64,000 nucleotides of DNA from NCBI GenBank assembly GCA_024239075.1, contig JANBVI010000064.1, positions 310,001-374,000 on the forward strand. Reading direction: 5' to 3'. Source of the stretch: Fischerella sp. CENA71. Lineage in GTDB: Bacteria; Cyanobacteriota; Cyanobacteriia; Cyanobacteriales; Nostocaceae. Below the pieces are notes generated by a model. That model ran no database searches, was not told the origin of the DNA, and saw nothing but the letters and a program-made list of their open reading frames with translations. Shown here piece after piece: positions 60,389 through 64,000 of this stretch. The position numbers were made by a program, and so were the translations under genes. Position 1 is the stretch's first letter, and each line of letters begins with the position of its first letter.

Positions 60389-60829
60389 CGGCTAAAGAAA
60401 CCACGGATATTACTGAAAAATCGGCGAACTGCCATCTTGATGTTTGTATTCCACCATTGTACTCATAACCTTACAAGGACGTTAACAGCACAGAGTGGTT
60501 CCCGATTTTTATTGACATCAAGATAATATATATCAATATGACTTTGAAAGTTAGTTTTTTTACATGTTGATGTAGTCAGTAAGTTTTCTCTTGGTTCTAC
60601 TCGGTTTTATCTTTAAATAGCCTATTTACTTAGATTTCAACAGTTTTAGCTTGGATTTTTAATATTTATTTCTACTAAAAAATTTATTCTTGAATGATTT
60701 AATTTTTACATGCCAAAAACCTTTTACATATAATGGTTTAAAAAACATCTACTTTTAGGAAGATTTTATAAAACCTATTGTTTGATTTAATGGGCCGAGT
60801 ATTCTTTGAAGGTGTTGAGGTTAAGTAAT
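60389..60829. other. Divergent intergenic region
   Basis: About 440 bases, AT-rich, carrying the promoters of the FHA-PBP and of the small secreted protein. I see no gene and no clear repeat. GAGG nine bases before ATG 60830 is the Shine-Dalgarno of the latter. Confidence 0.5.
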
Positions 60830-61093
60830 ATGAAGGGGAAGTTTATTACCCTGACAGGCGCGGCCCTGACTGTGGCATTAACCAGCAATATTGCTGCTGC
60901 CCAAATCACCAAATTTCCTGAACTAAGCCAACAGAATCAAGAAACCACAACCTCACCCCCAGAAATTAAGCTTTCACCAGAGGGGAAGAAGATTCTGTGT
61001 GAATATTTTCCATTAAATTCCCGTTGTCAAGGAGCATCGTCGAGCGGCACCACAACTCCAGCACCGGATAGCACCACAACTCCAGCACCCTAA
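60830..61093 (+). CDS. Small secreted protein, function unknown
   Basis: 87 residues from ATG 60830, with GAGG nine bases upstream (a TTG at 60806 is not needed). A clear signal peptide (KGKFITLTGAALTVALTSN, cleavage after AAA) is followed by a Gln/Thr/Pro-rich stretch, a short conserved-looking motif SPEGKKILCEYFPLNSRCQG with two Cys that could pair, and a C-terminal tandem TTTPAPDS repeat. Short secreted proteins with an ILC-x-x-FPLNS-x-C motif are familiar in cyanobacteria, but I cannot name a function. A hairpin terminator lies 117 bp after the stop. Confidence 0.7.
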   Translation: MKGKFITLTGAALTVALTSNIAAAQITKFPELSQQNQETTTSPPEIKLSPEGKKILCEYFPLNSRCQGASSSGTTTPAPDSTTTPAP

Positions 61094-61209
61094 TGGTACT
61101 GGTACTGGTCAATAATCATAAAGATCAGGCTTCACCTTGTTTGTGAGATGATTCTGATATAGGTTTCTTAGTTTTTGACGTGTTTAAAAATTTGCGGCTT
61201 TTTTAAGAC

Positions 61210-61240
61210 AACAAGAGGCTATGTAGAATAGCCTCTTGTT
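61210..61240 (+). terminator. Hairpin terminator after the small secreted protein gene
   Basis: AACAAGAGGCTAT (61210-61222) and ATAGCCTCTTGTT (61228-61240) form a perfect 13-bp stem with a 5-nt loop; only a short T run follows. Confidence 0.75.
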
Positions 61241-61273
61241 TGCGTATTTTGGGATGTGTGACGTGTAGAGGAG

Positions 61274-61311
61274 GAAATGAAATGAGGTGCGATCGCACCT
61301 CATTTCATTTC
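61274..61311. repeat. 38-bp perfect palindrome centred on a HIP1 site
   Basis: GAAATGAAATGAGGTGCGA (61274-61292) is followed directly by its exact reverse complement (61293-61311); the centre is GCGATCGC. It lies between the convergent small secreted protein and lspA and can act as a bidirectional terminator; a T-run (CTTTTTT) follows at 61320-61326 on the plus strand. Confidence 0.9.
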
Positions 61312-61335
61312 TCCTACAGCCTTTTTTGATAAAAT

Positions 61336-61806
61336 TTACCTGCGACTAGAGGTTGGCGTTTTTTGAAAAGTGGCAATCAACAAACAAACAATACCAATAT
61401 TAATAAATACATCTGCCAGATTAAAAACAGGAAAGTTAATCAGTCGAAAGTCTAGGAAATCAACAACATAACCTAAAGCAAAGCGGTCTATACCATTACC
61501 CATAGCACCACCCAATATAAAGCCATAACCCCATTGCTCCCAACGGTTTAAGTTTGGACCCAACCATGCCAAAGCTATTAGTGCTAAACTCACTGCTAAA
61601 GATAGCCAGCGTAACCACTCTACTTTTCCTGATAGCAAGCTAAAAGCTGCACCAGTATTAGTCACATATGTTAAGTGAAATATACCAGGTAACAGTGGCA
61701 ATGTTTGTTTTAAGCTAAAGGTTTGTACCACCCAGTATTTTGTGATTTGGTCTAAAAAAAAAGCGATCAAGCCAGTAATCCAGAAGAATTTATTTTTAAA
61801 ACGCAT
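61336..61806 (-). CDS. lspA: Lipoprotein signal peptidase (signal peptidase II)
   Basis: 156 residues from ATG 61806 (TTG at 61830 is less likely). Four helices and the family blocks FFLDQITKYWV, YVTNTGAAFSLLSG, GGAMGNGIDRF, VVDFLDF with catalytic D116, and FNLADVFINIG with catalytic D132. It cleaves the signal of prolipoproteins before the lipid-modified Cys; several candidate substrates are in this window (CAP protein, retropepsin protein, PstS). It may be co-transcribed with bioY upstream across an STRR-filled spacer. Confidence 0.96.
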   Translation of the reverse strand: MRFKNKFFWITGLIAFFLDQITKYWVVQTFSLKQTLPLLPGIFHLTYVTNTGAAFSLLSGKVEWLRWLSLAVSLALIALAWLGPNLNRWEQWGYGFILGGAMGNGIDRFALGYVVDFLDFRLINFPVFNLADVFINIGIVCLLIATFQKTPTSSRR

Positions 61807-61856
61807 GGCAAAATAAGTAAGTCGGCACAAATAAAGCTAATGAGTTGGGGTCGTTA

Positions 61857-62025
61857 TTTGTCATTGGTCATTGGTCATTGATAATTGGTCATTGATAATG
61901 GTTTTAAACATGTTGTTTTTTCATAACATAGTAATATTTATCCCACCGACTTACTTAGTCATTAGTCATTCGTCAAAAGCAAATAACAAACGACAAATGA
62001 CCAATGACAAATAACAAATGACTAA
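61857..62025. repeat. STRR-rich spacer between bioY and lspA
   Basis: TTTGTCATTGGTCATTGGTC-type heptamers (61857-61900) and ACGACAAATGACCAATGACA-type units (61990-62025), which reach into the bioY stop codon. The two blocks are roughly complementary in orientation. Confidence 0.8.
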
Positions 62026-62609
62026 TAAAACATTAAGTGACGTAGCACATACGCGATGACAGTGACAGCACAAACCACAGCTAGTTGTCCTGGTAGTGCA
62101 AACCAAGAGTATCTGAGGATTGCTTGCATCAGGGTCAAAGTTTCTGTGCCTTGTAACTGTAAAACATAGCTGAGAATCAAATAACTAATACCGCAGACGT
62201 GAACGGTCAACAAGCCACAAATACAACTAAATGCTAGTGCTTCCAGTCGAGGTCTGGCTTTAAAGGCAAAAAAGCCACAAATCCAAGCTCCAGGAATAAA
62301 GCCCAGTAAATAACCAAACTGTGATAGCTTAACATAGCCAAGACCACCACCACTAGCAAATACAGGTAATAAAGTTAGCCCCATCACCAAATAGGCTATT
62401 TGTGAAATGGCGCCAGCATTTTTGCCGCCTAAACATCCAACAAGTAGGACACCGCCGATTTGAAAAGTGACACCCAAGGAAAAAGTATGAATTCCGTGCT
62501 TACTCCAACTCCAAGGTAAGGTGGTAATATTTGCTTCTAAGAAGGTACCACCCATCGTTAGCAGTAAGCCAATCATAGACCATAACAACTGATTGGACGC
62601 GGCTAACAT
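62022..62609 (-). CDS. bioY: BioY-family biotin transporter (ECF S component)
   Basis: 195 residues from ATG 62609 with six hydrophobic segments. BioY pattern: SLGVTFQIGGVLLVGCLGGKNAGAISQ, AYLVMGL, FASGGGLGYVKLSQFGYLLGFIPGAWICGF with the conserved Gly-rich substrate loop, and a C-terminal LPGQLAVV. BioY binds biotin with high affinity and works alone or with EcfA/EcfT modules; none of those genes is adjacent. Upstream gene of the probable bioY-lspA unit. Confidence 0.88.
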   Translation of the reverse strand: MLAASNQLLWSMIGLLLTMGGTFLEANITTLPWSWSKHGIHTFSLGVTFQIGGVLLVGCLGGKNAGAISQIAYLVMGLTLLPVFASGGGLGYVKLSQFGYLLGFIPGAWICGFFAFKARPRLEALAFSCICGLLTVHVCGISYLILSYVLQLQGTETLTLMQAILRYSWFALPGQLAVVCAVTVIAYVLRHLMFY

Positions 62610-63079
62610 TTACAATACACTCATGCAAATTCTCATATAAAAGCAAAATAATTAATAATAATAGGTTATTCGATTTTAGATTGACCCCCAGGATTTATAC
62701 GCTTTCTTTGACCTTGCTTGGGATGATTGATCATTTTTCTGTAAATGCTATATTTTATCCTTTTTTTGAGAAATATGATTATAGTTTAACCAGGCGATCG
62801 CACTTTGATTTAAAACTAGTAGCCAATAGCCTGAAACAACAAATCCTCTTAATGCACATGAGAGTCATTTTGTACAGCGTGTAAATGCTAATGTCTATTC
62901 ATTCTTAAATGAAAATCAATTGCAATCAAAAACATTTGGTCAATTCAAGAAAATTCAAACTTGTATAAAATTTATGCTTAAAAGCATCATAATCCTTGTG
63001 CCTTTAACCTTCTCTTTACCAAAAAGCTATATCATCATAGGGGTTTAGCTGGAAAAATAGGATCAAACATCATAAATCC
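62610..63079. other. Divergent bioY / pstS intergenic region
   Basis: About 470 bases without a convincing gene; a 67-codon plus-strand frame (62681-62884) starts with TTG and has no features. The right part contains a small dyad (ATGCTTAAAAGCAT near 62974) and the candidate Pho box at 63003-63021. Confidence 0.5.
63003..63021 (+). promoter_or_regulatory. Candidate Pho box upstream of pstS
   Basis: TTTAACCT (63003-63010), a 3-bp spacer and CTTTACCA (63014-63021) form two 8-bp repeats in the 11-bp periodicity of cyanobacterial Pho boxes (consensus CTTAACCT). It ends 58 bp before the pstS ATG, a suitable place for activation by SphR/PhoB. Confidence 0.6.
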
Positions 63080-64000
63080 ATGCTTTCCCGTACGTCAGTA
63101 ATTCATAAATCTCGCCTAACGAGAACTATTTCGGTATTAGCATTAACGTTTAGCCTAGCTGCTTGCGGTGGACAGGAAGCTCAAAACAACACTTCCACTG
63201 GTGATGCAACTCCTGGTGCTGCGACTGATACAACTGCTTCTAGTCCTGCAAAATTGGATCTTGGTGGAAAAGTATCTTTGACTGGAGCTGGTGCAACTTT
63301 CCCAGCACCACTGTATAGTCGCTGGTTTTTTGATTTAAACAAAAAGTATCCTGATCTGCAAGTTAACTATCAGTCTGTTGGTAGCGGTGCTGGAGTTGAG
63401 CAATTTACCCAAGGTACTGTAGACTTTGGTGCCAGCGACGTCGCGATGAAGGATGAAGAAATTCAAAAAGTGGCGGCAGATAAAGGCGTCCTCATGTTAC
63501 CCATGACTGCTGGTAGCATTGTGCTAGCTTACAATTTACCAGATGTTCCAGAGTTGAAGCTGCCACGAGCAGTTTACACTGATATTCTTCTAGGCAAAAT
63601 CAAATCTTGGAACGATCCGAAAATCACTGCTGCAAACCCAGGCGCCAAGCTTCCTAACGAACCAATAACAGTAATTTATCGTTCTGACGGTAGTGGTACT
63701 ACAGGTGTATTTACAAAACACCTCAGCGCCGTTAGCCCAGAATGGAAGAGCAAAGTAGGTGACGGTAAAACTGTCAACTGGCCTGTAGGAGTTGGTGCTA
63801 AAGGTAACGAAGGTGTAACTGCTCAAATTACCCAAACAGCAGGCTCGATTGGTTACATAGAATACGGCTACGCCAAACAAAATAATCTCAAGTTTGCTGC
63901 TTTGGAAAATAAAGCAGGTAAATTTGTTGTTCCCAATGATGAATCAGCGGCGAAAACCCTAGAAGCAGTTACTTTACCTGAAAATCTCCGCGCCTTCATT
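63080..64000 (+). CDS. pstS: Phosphate ABC transporter substrate-binding protein PstS (cut by window edge)
   Basis: 307 residues are visible from ATG 63080 and the frame is open at the window end; the family is usually about 370-390 residues. A lipoprotein signal ends SLAACGG (C29), followed by a Thr/Ala/Ser-rich linker. The phosphate-binding domain shows LTGAGATFPAPLYSRW, YQSVGSGAGVEQFTQGTVDFG, ASDVAM, PMTAGSIVLAYNLP, and IYRSDGSGTTGVFTKHL, all typical of PstS phosphate contacts. It delivers periplasmic phosphate to PstCAB, presumably encoded just beyond the window, and is likely phosphate-regulated through the upstream Pho-box-like repeats. Confidence 0.95.
   Translation, partial: MLSRTSVIHKSRLTRTISVLALTFSLAACGGQEAQNNTSTGDATPGAATDTTASSPAKLDLGGKVSLTGAGATFPAPLYSRWFFDLNKKYPDLQVNYQSVGSGAGVEQFTQGTVDFGASDVAMKDEEIQKVAADKGVLMLPMTAGSIVLAYNLPDVPELKLPRAVYTDILLGKIKSWNDPKITAANPGAKLPNEPITVIYRSDGSGTTGVFTKHLSAVSPEWKSKVGDGKTVNWPVGVGAKGNEGVTAQITQTAGSIGYIEYGYAKQNNLKFAALENKAGKFVVPNDESAAKTLEAVTLPENLRAFI

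Noticed and set aside
62681-62884. Plus-strand frame of 67 codons upstream of pstS
   Set aside because: TTG start, no ribosome-binding site, no protein-like pattern; probably part of the pstS/bioY promoter region.
1-64000. tRNA and rRNA genes
   Set aside because: I looked for TpsiC-like GGTTCGA words with matching acceptor stems and for rRNA landmarks and found none that fold properly.

Overview
The window looks like chromosome of a filamentous, Nostocales-type cyanobacterium. The evidence is dense HIP1 octamers (GCGATCGC) inside and between genes, cyanobacteria-restricted families (DUF1816, DUF3038/DUF4335, cyanoexosortase B, a cyanobacteriochrome-like GAF, a multi-PAS/GAF hybrid kinase), heptamer tandem repeats (STRRs) of the kind described in Calothrix, and G-rich/C-rich dispersed repeats. 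No transposase, integrase, rRNA, tRNA or CRISPR array was recognised. The first and last genes (an APC permease and pstS) are cut by the window edges.

Layout. 1-11.7 kb: permease fragment, DUF924 and SRPBCC genes, a 66-aa membrane protein ahead of a 1967-aa hybrid histidine kinase, then a DsbA-like oxidoreductase, a CAP-domain lipoprotein and an alpha/beta hydrolase. 11.7-18.5 kb: housekeeping genes on the minus strand (DUF1816, rlmB, mrnC, a STAS protein, carA, trpD) with a retropepsin-like lipoprotein overlapping trpD tail to tail. 19-21 kb: an acyl-CoA dehydrogenase/cyclase fusion. 21.2-27.4 kb: the aa3-type terminal oxidase locus, ctaCDE on minus, divergent from ctaA-ctaB (heme A synthesis) on plus. 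27.4-28.1 kb: two very small genes missed by length cut-offs, one encoding a double-glycine-leader, Cys/Lys-rich peptide. 29.5-33.5 kb: a collinear RNA-repair-like group, rtcB, a COG0523 metal-GTPase, archease, and an MBL-fold hydrolase with an N-terminal ferredoxin domain. 34-41.5 kb: RCK/pore ion-transport protein, a Pro-rich membrane protein split by a frameshift at a 9-nt homopolymer, a stand-alone GAF with both cysteines of a DXCF cyanobacteriochrome, a DegT aminotransferase, cyanoexosortase B, crcB and msrA. 41.6-48.7 kb: accessory genes (sulfotransferase, BNR-repeat protein, secreted hydrolase, propeller-like protein, AlkP-superfamily enzyme). 48.8-51.3 kb: cydAB behind a large nested inverted repeat. 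51.4-64 kb: class D beta-lactamase-like protein, methyltransferase, ABC permease, apt, the DUF3038-DUF4335 pair, an FHA-linked penicillin-binding protein, a small secreted protein, lspA, bioY, and pstS behind a candidate Pho box.

The most notable signals are: (i) G/C-rich palindromic repeats that appear inserted in frame into protein-coding genes (a receiver domain and TrpD, possibly also the ACAD-cyclase linker), with intergenic relatives; (ii) the double-glycine leader peptide; (iii) the rtcB-COG0523-archease-MBL group; (iv) the orphan DXCF GAF protein; (v) the T9 frameshift; (vi) the nested operator-like repeat before cydAB and a 38-bp perfect palindrome centred on HIP1. All family assignments come from reading motifs by eye; no database search was run.
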